This document shows, piece by piece, positions 41,655 to 50,679 of a stretch of 62,365 bases of DNA; position 1 is the first letter of the stretch; every line of letters starts with the position of its first letter. The stretch covers positions 1,700-64,064 of the forward strand of contig DDSN01000016.1 of the NCBI GenBank assembly GCA_002343395.1, given 5' to 3'. The position numbers were made by a program, and so were the translations under genes. Below the pieces are notes generated by a model, which worked only from the letters and a program-made list of their open reading frames with translations, made no database searches and was not told the DNA's origin. Source of the stretch: Hyphomonadaceae bacterium UBA2389 (GTDB lineage Bacteria; Pseudomonadota; Alphaproteobacteria; Caulobacterales; Aquidulcibacteraceae).

Positions 41655-42355
41655 GACTCGCCCGCCTCCGCCCAGACCGCCCACCCCTTGCGCCGCAAAT
41701 CACAGGCTGGACAAACGCCGCACCCGTAGCCCCAGGGATGGCGGTGTTCGCGATCGCCCTCGTAGCAGGTGTGACTGTGCTCAACGATCGTGTCCACGAG
41801 CGCCGCGCCGCCAAGCGCATGCGCGAGACGCCAGGTTTCGGCTTTGGTCAACGCCATGAGCGGCGTTTCAACACGGATCGGCCGCTCCAATCCCAGCGCC
41901 AGCGCGCGCTCCATGGCGTCCAGCGTCGCACGCCGGCAATCCGGATAGCCCGAGTAGTCGGTCTCGCACATGCCGCCGACGAGGGCATCAATGCCCTTGC
42001 GATACGCGAGCGCCGCCGCCACCGAGAGGAAAACCAGGTTCCTGCCAGGGACGAAGGTCGTGGGCAGTCCGCCGGCTTCCAAGGCAATGGCGCGATCCGC
42101 CGTCAGCGCGCTTTCGGCGAGCGCGCCATACCCTCTCAGATCGATGACGCTGTCGTCACCCAACGCCGCGAGCCACCGCTCGCTCAAACCAGAAAGCGCG
42201 CGCCGCAACGGTTCGCGCTGAGAAAGTTCGACGTGATGGCGCTGACCGTAATCAAAGCCGATCGTTTCGACCCGTTCGAAGCGGGAAAGCGCCCACGCGA
42301 GGCACGTCGCGGAGTCCTGGCCCGCGGAAAACAAGACCAAAGCCGCGCGCGTCAT
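41651..42355 (-). CDS. queC: 7-cyano-7-deazaguanine synthase
   Basis: 234 residues. A PP-loop ATPase motif (FSAGQDSATCLAWAL), the FVPGRNLVFLS and ETDYSGYPDCR blocks, and a zinc site of four Cys near the C-terminus (HTCYEGD ... GCGVCPACDLR). It turns 7-carboxy-7-deazaguanine into preQ0, the precursor of queuosine in tRNA or of DNA deazaguanine modification. The start at 42355 is the one next to the PP-loop strand. queE follows with a GTGA overlap. queD, queF and tgt are not in the window. Confidence 0.95.
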   Translation of the reverse strand: MTRAALVLFSAGQDSATCLAWALSRFERVETIGFDYGQRHHVELSQREPLRRALSGLSERWLAALGDDSVIDLRGYGALAESALTADRAIALEAGGLPTTFVPGRNLVFLSVAAALAYRKGIDALVGGMCETDYSGYPDCRRATLDAMERALALGLERPIRVETPLMALTKAETWRLAHALGGAALVDTIVEHSHTCYEGDREHRHPWGYGCGVCPACDLRRKGWAVWAEAGES

Positions 42356-42378
42356 CGCCGCCTGCCACAACAAACGTT

Positions 42379-42417
42379 TCGCACTTGCACAAATCACCTT
42401 CGCAGTTGCGATAAATC
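42379..42417 (-). repeat. Imperfect direct-repeat pair upstream of queC
   Basis: On the minus strand GATTTATCGCAACTGCGA and GATTTGTGCAAGTGCGA stand with a 21- to 22-base period, 24 bases ahead of the queC start. Period and position fit a regulator bound on one face of the helix. The remaining part of the 303-base gap (42418-42658) holds only the receptor's promoter and short TGTCG repeats; no riboswitch fold was recognised. Confidence 0.4.
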
Positions 42418-42514
42418 TTTCCGCTACGTAAATTTTTCCGTGTCGGAAGTGTGGCGCGCGTGTCGCACGTGTCGCTCCTGTGCGCTCCGATGAGGTTAAT
42501 GACAACTCCCGCCG

Positions 42515-42543
42515 TTGACAGGAACAGGCCTCCTGCCTGCTAT
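42515..42543 (+). promoter_or_regulatory. Candidate promoter of the TonB-dependent receptor gene
   Basis: A consensus TTGACA (42515-42520) with a moderate TGCTAT -10 (42538-42543) at 17-base spacing. The start codon is 116 bases further on, with GGGAGG before it. Confidence 0.45.
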
Positions 42544-42658
42544 AGACGATGGACGGATAGGGCTTAGTCGGGGAGCAGACCAGCGTCCCCCGCCCTGTGT
42601 GCCAAATTCCGCCGGCCGCCCTATCGGAGGGACGCGAGCCGGCGCTGGGAGGACGGCG

Positions 42659-45319
42659 ATGAGCAAGAAGTCAATTTGGGGGAAGATTCTACTTTCGAGC
42701 GCTTCGCTCGCGGCCATGGGGGCGATGAGCCCCGCCATGGCGCAAGACGAGGAAGTGTCCGATGAAATCGTCGTTACGGCCACCGGCCGCTCGGCGGCCA
42801 TTCAGGACGTTCCGGTCGCGGTGACCGCCGTCTCCGGCGAGCAAATCCAGAATTCTGGCGTTCAAGACCTGCGCGGCGTGACGCAGCTTGCGCCGTCCTT
42901 CGCCATGGATACCGGCCAGTCGATCGCGGCGACGACCGCGCGCGTGCGCGGCATCGGCACCGGTGGCGACAACGTCGGCTTCGAAGCCGCGGTCGGCATC
43001 TTCATCGACGGCGTGTACCGCGCGCGCGCGGGCGCTGCCCTCGCCGACCTGCCCGACCTGCAACGCGTTGAAGTTCTGCGCGGCCCGCAAGGCACGCTGT
43101 TCGGCCGCAACACCTCCGCCGGCGCGATCAGCGTTGTGACTGCTGGCCCGGACTTCAGCCCCGGCATGTACCTCGAGGGTCAGTTCGCGATGGACGACCT
43201 CGAAGAGACTGGCGTTCGCGCGGGTGTGAACATCCCGGTGAACGATCGGCTCGCGTTCCGCTTCGATGGCGCGATCCGCGCACGCGACGGTTACGTCACG
43301 GATCTGATCTCGGGTTCCGACATAAATAACCGCGACCGCTGGACAGCGCGCGGGCAAGCGCTGTGGGACATCAGCGACGACGCCTCGCTGCGCATCATTG
43401 TTGACGCCAGCGAGTCCGACGAAGTGTGCTGCGGCATCACCCCGCTCATCTACGGCTCGACGCAAAACGCCATTACGGCGATTGTGGGCCCGGCGGGCAC
43501 CCCGGCGATTAACCTCGAAGGCCACGGTATGACGGTCACCCCGAGAGGGTTGGGCCTGCCGTCACTGGGACCGGGCTTGCCGGCGCAACCCGCAACCAAC
43601 GCGCGCAACTATGGCGACGCGACGGAGGACGTCGGCGTGTCCGCGCAACTCGATTGGGATATCGGCGGCATCGCGCTGACCTCGATCACCTCGGTGCGGG
43701 ATTGGAAACAAACCCGCAATCAAGACATCGACTTCAACCTGATCGACATCGCCTACAGAAGCGGCGTTGAAGTCGGCGTCGAAAACCTGACCCAAGAAAT
43801 CCGCCTGCAAGGCGAATTCGGCCGGGTGAACTGGCTGGCCGGCGCGTTCTATTCGGACGAAACTGTCACCAACAACGACGCCATCCAACTCGGCGCGCAT
43901 GCGAACCTTTACGCGAACGCGCTCGCTGTCGGCGGCACGCTTCCGCTCGCGGCGATCGGTGGACCGGCGGCTGGCTGCGAACTCTTCGACTCGGGCGCTG
44001 TGAACGTCGAACCGGACTCACGCCCGTCGTTCTTCTACTGCGCCAGCGACAACCCAGCGACTCCGCTGGTGTTCGACCCGAACGCGGCTTTGGCCAACTT
44101 CTACCTGAGCGGCAACGTCGCGGGCATGGGCCAGCAGTCAGACGAATGGGAAGCGAATACGCAAAGCGTGTCCGTGTTCACGCACAACGAAATCAGCCTG
44201 ACCGATCAGATGGTGCTGACCGTTGGCGCCCGCTACACGCAAGAGACCAAAGACGTCGATGCGGATCTCTTCTCCCAGTCAAACGCGTGCGACTCTCTGC
44301 GGGCGATTGAACTCGGAACCGATCCGTTCTTCGGCGGCGCGGCGGATGGCGTAGGCTTCATCGAAGTTCTGCAATCGACGGCCTCCGCGGGCGGCCTGAT
44401 GAACATCGCCTGCAGCCCGGCGGTGAACCCGATGGCCAACGGCGTGTGGGCAGGCTCCGAGGAAGAGAACGAGTGGAGCGGCACGGCTTCTCTCGCCTAC
44501 CACCTCAATGACGACGTGATGCTCTATGGCGGCTACTCACGCGGCTATAAGGCGGGCGGGTACAACCTGGATCGTCAGGGCTTCGCGCTCCGTCCTGATA
44601 CGACGAGCGCCGCAACGCTCAACATCGATCAGACCCACTTCGATCCCGAGTTCACCGATGCGTATGAAATCGGCGTGAAGTCGACGATCTTCGGCGGCAC
44701 GACGACCGTGAACCTGTCTGGCTTCTTCCAGCAAATTCACGACTATCAGCTGAACGCCTTCAGCGGCTTCAACTTCATCACGCGCAACGTGCCGGAACTG
44801 GTCAGCCAAGGCGCTGAACTCGAGTTGTCCTCCAACCCGATGGAAGGCCTCACGATCAACGGCGGCATCACCTACACGGACGCCTACTTCGACAGCGAAG
44901 TGCGCTTCAACCCGCTGACCGCGGGCTTGGGCGACGCCGATCCGAACGCGGTGTTCGTTGGCCAACCGCTTGCGTTTGCGCCCGAGCTGACCGTGACCGG
45001 CGCGATCGCGTACGAGATGCCGCTCATGGGCGACATCCGCGCGCTGTTCTATCTCGATGGCCGCTGGACCGGCGAGCATCGCACGCAAACGCTGGCGCGC
45101 GATCCGCTTGGCCGCACGGACAACGACGCCTTCGCGATCTTCAACGGCCGCGTCGGCATCGGCCCGGACAACGAGCGTTGGTCTGTCGAGTTCTGGGGCC
45201 GTAACCTGACGGACGAGTACTACTTCGTCGGCGCGTTCCAGCCGCCGCTGCAGAACTCGTACGTTGTGTACCCGAACGAGCCGCAAACCTACGGCGTGAC
45301 CCTGCGGGCGCGCTACTAA
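42659..45319 (+). CDS. TonB-dependent outer-membrane receptor
   Basis: 886 residues. A signal peptide (KILLSSASLAAMGAMSPAMA) is followed by a TonB-box-like DEIVVTATGR, a plug domain (VPVAVTAVSGEQIQNSG; LRGPQGTLFGRNTSAGAISV) and a 22-strand-type barrel that ends in Tyr (VTLRARY). The plug wording and the barrel (GGYSRGYKAGGYNLD) fit the large Caulobacterales/Sphingomonadales group that imports carbohydrates, siderophores or small organics. The substrate is unknown. The start at 42659 is set by GGGAGG. A clear terminator ends the gene. Confidence 0.95.
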   Translation: MSKKSIWGKILLSSASLAAMGAMSPAMAQDEEVSDEIVVTATGRSAAIQDVPVAVTAVSGEQIQNSGVQDLRGVTQLAPSFAMDTGQSIAATTARVRGIGTGGDNVGFEAAVGIFIDGVYRARAGAALADLPDLQRVEVLRGPQGTLFGRNTSAGAISVVTAGPDFSPGMYLEGQFAMDDLEETGVRAGVNIPVNDRLAFRFDGAIRARDGYVTDLISGSDINNRDRWTARGQALWDISDDASLRIIVDASESDEVCCGITPLIYGSTQNAITAIVGPAGTPAINLEGHGMTVTPRGLGLPSLGPGLPAQPATNARNYGDATEDVGVSAQLDWDIGGIALTSITSVRDWKQTRNQDIDFNLIDIAYRSGVEVGVENLTQEIRLQGEFGRVNWLAGAFYSDETVTNNDAIQLGAHANLYANALAVGGTLPLAAIGGPAAGCELFDSGAVNVEPDSRPSFFYCASDNPATPLVFDPNAALANFYLSGNVAGMGQQSDEWEANTQSVSVFTHNEISLTDQMVLTVGARYTQETKDVDADLFSQSNACDSLRAIELGTDPFFGGAADGVGFIEVLQSTASAGGLMNIACSPAVNPMANGVWAGSEEENEWSGTASLAYHLNDDVMLYGGYSRGYKAGGYNLDRQGFALRPDTTSAATLNIDQTHFDPEFTDAYEIGVKSTIFGGTTTVNLSGFFQQIHDYQLNAFSGFNFITRNVPELVSQGAELELSSNPMEGLTINGGITYTDAYFDSEVRFNPLTAGLGDADPNAVFVGQPLAFAPELTVTGAIAYEMPLMGDIRALFYLDGRWTGEHRTQTLARDPLGRTDNDAFAIFNGRVGIGPDNERWSVEFWGRNLTDEYYFVGAFQPPLQNSYVVYPNEPQTYGVTLRARY

Positions 45320-45349
45320 GGAGCGGCCTTTTTCAGGCGAATCCAGCAA

Positions 45350-45377
45350 CGGCCGGAGCGAAAGCTCCGGCCGTTTT
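45350..45377 (+). terminator. Intrinsic terminator after the TonB-dependent receptor
   Basis: CGGCCGGAGC and GCTCCGGCCG form a perfect 10-bp stem with a GAAA tetraloop, followed by TTTTCTTT. Confidence 0.93.
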
Positions 45378-45399
45378 CTTTCCGCGCTGGCCGCACACC

Positions 45400-45765
45400 A
45401 TGAACCGGATACTTCGTTCTCTTGAGATCGTTGTCGTCGACGACCATGCGCCCACGCGCGCCGTCGTCGGCGCGATGCTGCGCGCTGCTGGCGCAGTGAG
45501 CATTCGCGAGGCCAGCGACGCGAGCGAGGCGCTGGCGCTGATCGCCGAGCGCGGCGCCGATCTCGTGATCACCGATCACGCGATGCCGGGCGCCGATGGG
45601 CTCTCCCTGATCGAGGCGCTGTGTTCCGCGCCCAAGGATCGTCGCCCGCGCACCCTGTTGATGACAGGATACACGGATGTCGGCCCCGGCAAGGCGGACG
45701 CCGTGCTCACAAAACCCCTCGACGCAGCCGCCTTGCTGCGCGCGTTGAACGAGGCTTTGGCTTAG
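45400..45765 (+). CDS. Single-domain response regulator
   Basis: 121 residues, receiver only. The Asp pair is in VVVDDH, the phospho-acceptor in LVITDHAMPG, the Thr in LMTGYT and Lys in LTKPL. It is transcribed after a terminator and so probably from its own promoter between 45378 and 45399, or by read-through. No kinase is near. The stop overlaps the convergent mmsB by four bases. Confidence 0.85.
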   Translation: MNRILRSLEIVVVDDHAPTRAVVGAMLRAAGAVSIREASDASEALALIAERGADLVITDHAMPGADGLSLIEALCSAPKDRRPRTLLMTGYTDVGPGKADAVLTKPLDAAALLRALNEALA

Positions 45766-46649
45766 GTCAGCTTGCCGCGAAACATCTGGATGATCGCTGA
45801 GAAATCGCGGCCGGCGTGGCCGCGATTGACCAGTTCCGCGTAGAGCGCCTCGGCCGCCTGCCCCAAGGGCGTTGGCGCGCCCGTCGTATCGGCGGCGTCC
45901 TGCGCAAGCTTCAAATCCTTGAGCATCATGGCGGCGGCGAACCCGCCTTCGTAGTCGCGATTCGATGGCGCCGCGGGCACCGGCCCCGGCCACGGGCAAT
46001 ACGAGGTCAGCGACCAGCACTGCCCCGACGCCTTGGACGCGATGTCGAAGAACTTCTGCGGGTCGAGTCCCAGCGACTCCGCGAGCACGAAAGCCTCGCA
46101 GGTTCCGATCATCGAAATGCCCAGCAACATGTTGTTGCAGATCTTGGCCGCCTGCCCCGCGCCTGAAGCGCCGGCATGGATCACCGCCTTCGCCATGGGT
46201 TTCAGCGCGTCCTCGAACTCGGCGAAGTCCTGCTCCCGGCAGCCCACCATGAACGTCAGCGTCCCGCCCTGCGCCGCCGCGGTGCCGCCCGAGACTGGCG
46301 CGTCAGCGGCGCGGAAACCTTGCATCGAAGCGTCGCGCGCGACCGTGCGCGCGGTGTCGACATCAATCGTCGAGCAATCGATGAGAAGCGCGTCCTTGCG
46401 CGCGTTCGGCAGAATCGCCTCCAGATAGACTTGGCTCACGTGCTGGCCCGCGGGCAGCATCGTGATGATCACATCGGCGTCCGCCACGGCCTCCGGCGCC
46501 GACGATGCGCCAATCATGCCTTGCGCCGCGGCGCGCGAAACCGCCTCGGCGTTCAGATCGAACGCGACGACCTCACGGCCGGCCTTGGCTTGGTTGGCCG
46601 CCATGCCCGAGCCCATATTGCCAAGGCCAATGAATGCGACACGGGTCAT
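45762..46649 (-). CDS. mmsB: 3-hydroxyisobutyrate dehydrogenase
   Basis: 295 residues. The Rossmann motif is FIGLGNMGSGMAANQAKAG; the substrate-site signature is DAPVSGGTAAAQGGTL and the catalytic Lys lies in GAGQAAKICNNM. The C-terminal SLTSYCPWPGPVPAAPSNRD is typical of MmsB. It oxidises 3-hydroxyisobutyrate to methylmalonate semialdehyde with NAD in valine breakdown. It is the last gene of the minus-strand valine cluster, 98 bases after a CHRD gene. Confidence 0.94.
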   Translation of the reverse strand: MTRVAFIGLGNMGSGMAANQAKAGREVVAFDLNAEAVSRAAAQGMIGASSAPEAVADADVIITMLPAGQHVSQVYLEAILPNARKDALLIDCSTIDVDTARTVARDASMQGFRAADAPVSGGTAAAQGGTLTFMVGCREQDFAEFEDALKPMAKAVIHAGASGAGQAAKICNNMLLGISMIGTCEAFVLAESLGLDPQKFFDIASKASGQCWSLTSYCPWPGPVPAAPSNRDYEGGFAAAMMLKDLKLAQDAADTTGAPTPLGQAAEALYAELVNRGHAGRDFSAIIQMFRGKLT

Positions 46650-46747
46650 GGGTTAACGCTCCTGCGCACGAAAGACGGCGCGCCGCCGTCCAGTCGGATC
46701 GCATGCGTATAGCCAAGTCGCCCGCAAAGGCCAACGCGGGCGGCGAC

Positions 46748-47257
46748 TTACCGCGCCGCCTGGATCACCCGGCCACTGATCTCCCCATCGCCGAACGCGT
46801 TGGTGTGAATGTTGAGATAGATCGGGTCCGTGGAGAGAGCGCCGACGAATTGTTCGAAGCTCAGTTCCGAATGCACGATCGCCGCGGCGTCCTGATAGGG
46901 AACGTCGTTCATCGTGACGGTAAAGCCCGTCGCGGTTTCCGCGTAGGACGCATTGAGCGGAAACGGCAGAATGAGTGAAACGTCGTCGCCTTGATACCGA
47001 TGCAAATGCATCGGCCCCACCGCGCTGTGCGCCAGGTGATGCGCCAATTGCTCAAATCGGATGCCGTCGATCCGGATCACGGCATCGATGGTTTGCGTCG
47101 CTGGATCGACGACGAGCGTGGCGGTCCCCGTGGCGGCGGAGCCGGTTTCGGTCGGGTATTGATCACCGGAAAGTGATGCCATGTAGCGCAGCTCGACGGC
47201 GTGCGTTTGTCCAGCGCAGGCCGTGAGCGCGAGCGCCATGATGATTTTGCGTAGCAT
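46748..47257 (-). CDS. CHRD-domain secreted protein
   Basis: 169 residues. A signal peptide (MLRKIIMALALTACAGQTHA) is followed by a CHRD domain: YMASLSGDQYPTETGSAATG, ATLVVDPATQTIDAVIRIDG, and the end LNIHTNAFGDGEISGRVIQ. CHRD domains occur in chordin and many bacterial surface proteins with unknown function. It lies inside the valine cluster without an obvious metabolic tie. Confidence 0.88.
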   Translation of the reverse strand: MLRKIIMALALTACAGQTHAVELRYMASLSGDQYPTETGSAATGTATLVVDPATQTIDAVIRIDGIRFEQLAHHLAHSAVGPMHLHRYQGDDVSLILPFPLNASYAETATGFTVTMNDVPYQDAAAIVHSELSFEQFVGALSTDPIYLNIHTNAFGDGEISGRVIQAAR

Positions 47258-47365
47258 GTGATCCCCTATTCGCCTGCGCGCATTTTCGCCGAGGCGCGCG
47301 GCGCCAGCGCGCGCCGTTCGACCAACGCCTGCATTTCCTCGACTGATCGTCGGCCGCCCCGAAAA

Positions 47366-48433
47366 TCAGAGCGGCGCCCACTCCTCGCCCGCAGGCAGCG
47401 CCGCGAAAATCTCATCCAGCATCGCATCGGTGACGCCGTCGAGCGTGGGCGGGTTCCAGCGCGGCGTGTTATCCTTGTCGACGATCAGCGCCCGCACGCC
47501 CTCGATGAAATCGTGACGCCGCACCACGCGCGCGCCGATGCGATACTCTTGGCGCATCTCGTCGGCGAAGCTGTGCATCTTGGCGCCTTCGCGTAGCTGG
47601 CGGAAAGCGACCTTCAGTGTTTGCGGTGATTTCGTCGCAAGCGTCGCACGCTGCGCCCGCGCCCATTCCGATCCATCGGCGTCGAGCGCGGCGACAATCG
47701 CTTCAACCGAATCGTGCGCGAAGATGTGACCGATGCGCTCGATATTCTCGGGCGTCAGTTCCTTGGGCTTACCTGCTGGTTCAGCAAGCGCGTCGAGCCC
47801 GCTGGCGAGAGCGCGCTCGGCGTCATGGGTTTGCGCCGCGCCGGCGATCTGCGCGCGCGCGGCGCCAAGAATTTCCGTCGGGATGTAATGCGTGGCGATT
47901 CCGGCGACCAAGCAATCGGCGGCCTTGAGGCGCGCGCCGGTGAGCGCCAGCCACATGCCGATGGCGCCAGGCTTGCGCGGCAGGTACCAGCCGCCGCCGA
48001 CATCGGGGAACAAGCCGATACCGGTTTCTGGCATGGCGTATGTCGTATTCTCTGTGGCGATGCGGAACTTCGCCGGCATGGAAACGCCAACGCCGCCGCC
48101 CATCGTCACGCCATCCATGATCGCGATCACCGGCTTGGGGTAGGTGAACAGCAGATGGTTGAGTTGGTACTCGGTGAAAAAGAACTCGCGCGCCTCGCGG
48201 CCATCACCCTTGCCCGACTCCGCCAGCATACGGATGTCGCCGCCGGCGCAGAAGCCGCGTGTGCCGGGCGCGTGATCGATCAGAACGGCTTTCACATCCG
48301 CTTCGCCGCGCCACGCCATGAGCGCCTGGATCATATTGCGGCACATGTGCGTGTTCAGCGCATGCAGCGCGGCCGGGCGGTTCAGCGTGATAGTGGCGAG
48401 GCCGAAAGCGGCGGCGGTGAGGAGGTCGGTCAT
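47366..48433 (-). CDS. 3-hydroxyisobutyryl-CoA hydrolase (crotonase family)
   Basis: 355 residues. The crotonase oxyanion-hole parts are GFCAGGDIRMLAE and IMDGVTMGGGVGVSM; PETGIGLFPDVGGGWYLPRK is the signature of the hydrolase branch, and the ~100-residue C-terminal helical extension also fits. It frees 3-hydroxyisobutyrate from its CoA ester, the step between enoyl-CoA hydration and MmsB in valine breakdown. A plain enoyl-CoA hydratase is less likely given length and neighbours. Confidence 0.92.
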   Translation of the reverse strand: MTDLLTAAAFGLATITLNRPAALHALNTHMCRNMIQALMAWRGEADVKAVLIDHAPGTRGFCAGGDIRMLAESGKGDGREAREFFFTEYQLNHLLFTYPKPVIAIMDGVTMGGGVGVSMPAKFRIATENTTYAMPETGIGLFPDVGGGWYLPRKPGAIGMWLALTGARLKAADCLVAGIATHYIPTEILGAARAQIAGAAQTHDAERALASGLDALAEPAGKPKELTPENIERIGHIFAHDSVEAIVAALDADGSEWARAQRATLATKSPQTLKVAFRQLREGAKMHSFADEMRQEYRIGARVVRRHDFIEGVRALIVDKDNTPRWNPPTLDGVTDAMLDEIFAALPAGEEWAPL

Positions 48434-48436
48434 TTC

Positions 48437-49060
48437 TTAAACTGCGCGCTCCGCCCATTCCTCAAGCCGCGTTAGGCGAACCAAGCGATCCAGCCTCGCC
48501 GTCTTTGCAAAGGATTTTCCGGTACCGCCATCGACCGGCTGTACAAAGCCGGTACGTCCAAGCGCAACACCCGCCGCAATGAACTCGTCAGTATTTGCGA
48601 AGGCCTTACCCTTGCCTACCAACGCCTCGGTCGTGAGACGACGTACGATCTTGTGCGCTTGATAGGCTTCTTTCGATTGGGTCGCCGCGAAGGCTTCGTA
48701 TTTCGCCAATACCGCAAGGAAAACAATCTCTTCGTGACTTAGGCTCACAACAATGTCGGCAAGGTTGAGGAACTCGTCTGAACCTCTGGCTTCTGGGCCC
48801 AGTTCACCCGCGAGAAGCTGAGCCAGAAGCCTTAGCTTCTCGCGTGCCGCACCTTCTTTCCATGCTCGGTCCCACCGATGCAGCATGGCTATCGTCTCGT
48901 CGCTTGCGACCGCCTCGTCCATCGAAATGTTCGCGTTTCTTAACGCCTCGCTCAGTTCTTCCGAGGCATCCGCCTTCTTCCGGTCGTAGAAACGTCTGAT
49001 CGCCTCCTCGGCGCCTCGAACGGCAAGTTCACCGGACAACCAGGAAACTATGTTGCCCAT
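48437..49060 (-). CDS. Unrecognised 207-aa protein inserted in the valine cluster
   Basis: Starts MGNIVSWLSGELAVRGAEEA one base into the mmsA stop (TGATG) and ends three bases before the hydrolase start. It is helical throughout, with a core KLRLLAQLLAGELGPEARGS followed by DEFLNLADIVVSLSHEEIVF. The LLAQLLAGEL plus LSHEE pattern recalls Abi- or DUF2806-like uncharacterised proteins (resemblance by eye). GC content is lower than in mmsA and the hydrolase gene. It has no metabolic motif, so it may be a later arrival kept under the operon promoter. Confidence 0.72.
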   Translation of the reverse strand: MGNIVSWLSGELAVRGAEEAIRRFYDRKKADASEELSEALRNANISMDEAVASDETIAMLHRWDRAWKEGAAREKLRLLAQLLAGELGPEARGSDEFLNLADIVVSLSHEEIVFLAVLAKYEAFAATQSKEAYQAHKIVRRLTTEALVGKGKAFANTDEFIAAGVALGRTGFVQPVDGGTGKSFAKTARLDRLVRLTRLEEWAERAV

Positions 49061-50553
49061 CACCGCATCGTCGGAATGACGAAGCTCTGATCGCCGACAT
49101 CGCCTTCCGGCCAGCGGGCGGTGACGGTCTTCACCTTGGTGAAGAACTTCACGCCTTCCATGCCGTGCTGGTTGGTGTCGCCGAAGGCGCTGCGCTTCCA
49201 ACCGCCGAAGGTGTGATACGCCACCGGCACCGGGATCGGCACATTGATCCCGACCATGCCGACATTGACGCGTTGCGCGAACTCGCGCGCGGCGCGGCCG
49301 TTGCGTGTGAAGATGGCGACGCCGTTGCCATATTGGTGTTGCGAAGGCAGCGCCAGCGCTTCTTCGAAGCTCTCGGCGCGCACGATTTGCAGAACCGGGC
49401 CGAAGATTTCTTCCTGATAGGTGCGCATGTTCGTCTTGACGTTGTCGAACAGCGACGGCCCGATGAAGTAGCCGTCCTCATAGCCCTGCAACTTGAAGCC
49501 GCGACCGTCTCGTACAAGTTCGGCGCCCTCCTCCTTGCCCAGGCCGATATAGCCCTCCACCTTGGCCTTGTGCGCGGCGCTGACCACCGGGCCATATTGC
49601 GCGTCCGGATCGGTCGAGATGCCGACCTTCAGCTTCTCGATTTCCGGCAACAACCGCGCGCGCAGATCGTCCGCCGTCTTCTTGCCGACCGGCACCACGA
49701 CGGGCAACGCCATGCAGCGCTCACCCGCGCTGCCATACGCGGCGCCGACAAGATCCTTCACCACCTGATCGAGATCGGCGTCCGGCAACACGACGCCATG
49801 ATTCTTGGCGCCGCCCATGGCTTGCACGCGTTTGCCGTTCGCCGCGCCGACTTGGTAGATGTAGTTCGCGATGTCGGAGGAGCCGACGAAGCTCACCGCC
49901 TTGATCTCCGGATGCGCGAGGATCGCGTCCACCGCTTCCTTGTCGCCGTGGACGACGTTGAGCACGCCGGCGGGCGCGCCTGCTTCCATCATCAACTCGG
50001 CGAGACGCACGGGGACGCTTGGGTCCTTCTCGCTCGGCTTGAGCACGAAGGTGTTGCCGCAGGCGATGGCGACGCCGAACATCCACATCGGGATCATGGC
50101 GGGGAAATTGAACGGCGTGATGCCGGCGACGACGCCCAAGGGCTGGCGCATCGAGTAGACGTCGATCCCTGGGCCCGCGCCTTCGGTGTATTCGCCTTTC
50201 AGCGCATGCGGGACGCCGCAGGCGAACTCGATAACCTCCAGCCCGCGCTGAATGTCGCCCTTGGCGTCGGCGATCACCTTGCCGTGTTCGGACGACAAGA
50301 GATGCGCGATCTCGTCCATGTGCTTCTCGACCAACGCCTTGAACGCAAACATGACGCGGGCGCGGCGTTGCGGATTCGTGGCGGCCCATCCAGGGAACGC
50401 TTTCGCGGCGGCCTGCACGGCTGCATCGACGGTTTTGGCGGTCGAGAACGCGACCTCCGCCTGCACCGCGCCCGTGTTGGGATTAAAAACCTGGCCTTTG
50501 CGTGCGCCGTCATTGAAGGGTTTCGCCTCGATGAAATGGGGGATCGCGCGCAT
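49060..50553 (-). CDS. mmsA: Methylmalonate-semialdehyde dehydrogenase (CoA-acylating)
   Basis: 497 residues of the aldehyde-dehydrogenase superfamily. Catalytic Cys lies in GSAGERCMALPV; PLGVVAGITPFNFPAMIPMW and the NHGVVLPDADLDQ segment are specific for MmsA. It converts methylmalonate semialdehyde to propionyl-CoA in valine (and thymine or inositol) breakdown. It heads the minus-strand cluster; the promoter should lie in 50554-50679, shared with the divergent copper chaperone. Confidence 0.96.
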   Translation of the reverse strand: MRAIPHFIEAKPFNDGARKGQVFNPNTGAVQAEVAFSTAKTVDAAVQAAAKAFPGWAATNPQRRARVMFAFKALVEKHMDEIAHLLSSEHGKVIADAKGDIQRGLEVIEFACGVPHALKGEYTEGAGPGIDVYSMRQPLGVVAGITPFNFPAMIPMWMFGVAIACGNTFVLKPSEKDPSVPVRLAELMMEAGAPAGVLNVVHGDKEAVDAILAHPEIKAVSFVGSSDIANYIYQVGAANGKRVQAMGGAKNHGVVLPDADLDQVVKDLVGAAYGSAGERCMALPVVVPVGKKTADDLRARLLPEIEKLKVGISTDPDAQYGPVVSAAHKAKVEGYIGLGKEEGAELVRDGRGFKLQGYEDGYFIGPSLFDNVKTNMRTYQEEIFGPVLQIVRAESFEEALALPSQHQYGNGVAIFTRNGRAAREFAQRVNVGMVGINVPIPVPVAYHTFGGWKRSAFGDTNQHGMEGVKFFTKVKTVTARWPEGDVGDQSFVIPTMR

Positions 50554-50679
50554 GAGAATGGGGCTCCGAAACGGTGAGATTCTTGATCCGCCTTATGAGC
50601 CTAAAACCGTGCGCCGTCCACGCCGGGTGCGGCGCCGTGTTCCCTGCTGCATGCGGAGCGACGGGGCTATGGTGGCGCC

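Noticed and set aside
42356..42658. preQ1 or cobalamin riboswitch before queC or the TonB receptor
   Set aside because: No preQ1 aptamer sequence or B12-box-like motif was found on either strand; only direct repeats and a promoter candidate are visible.
49165..50577. Antisense frame of 470 codons opposite mmsA
   Set aside because: mmsA is certain, and the antisense product is His/Asp/Arg-rich without any domain.
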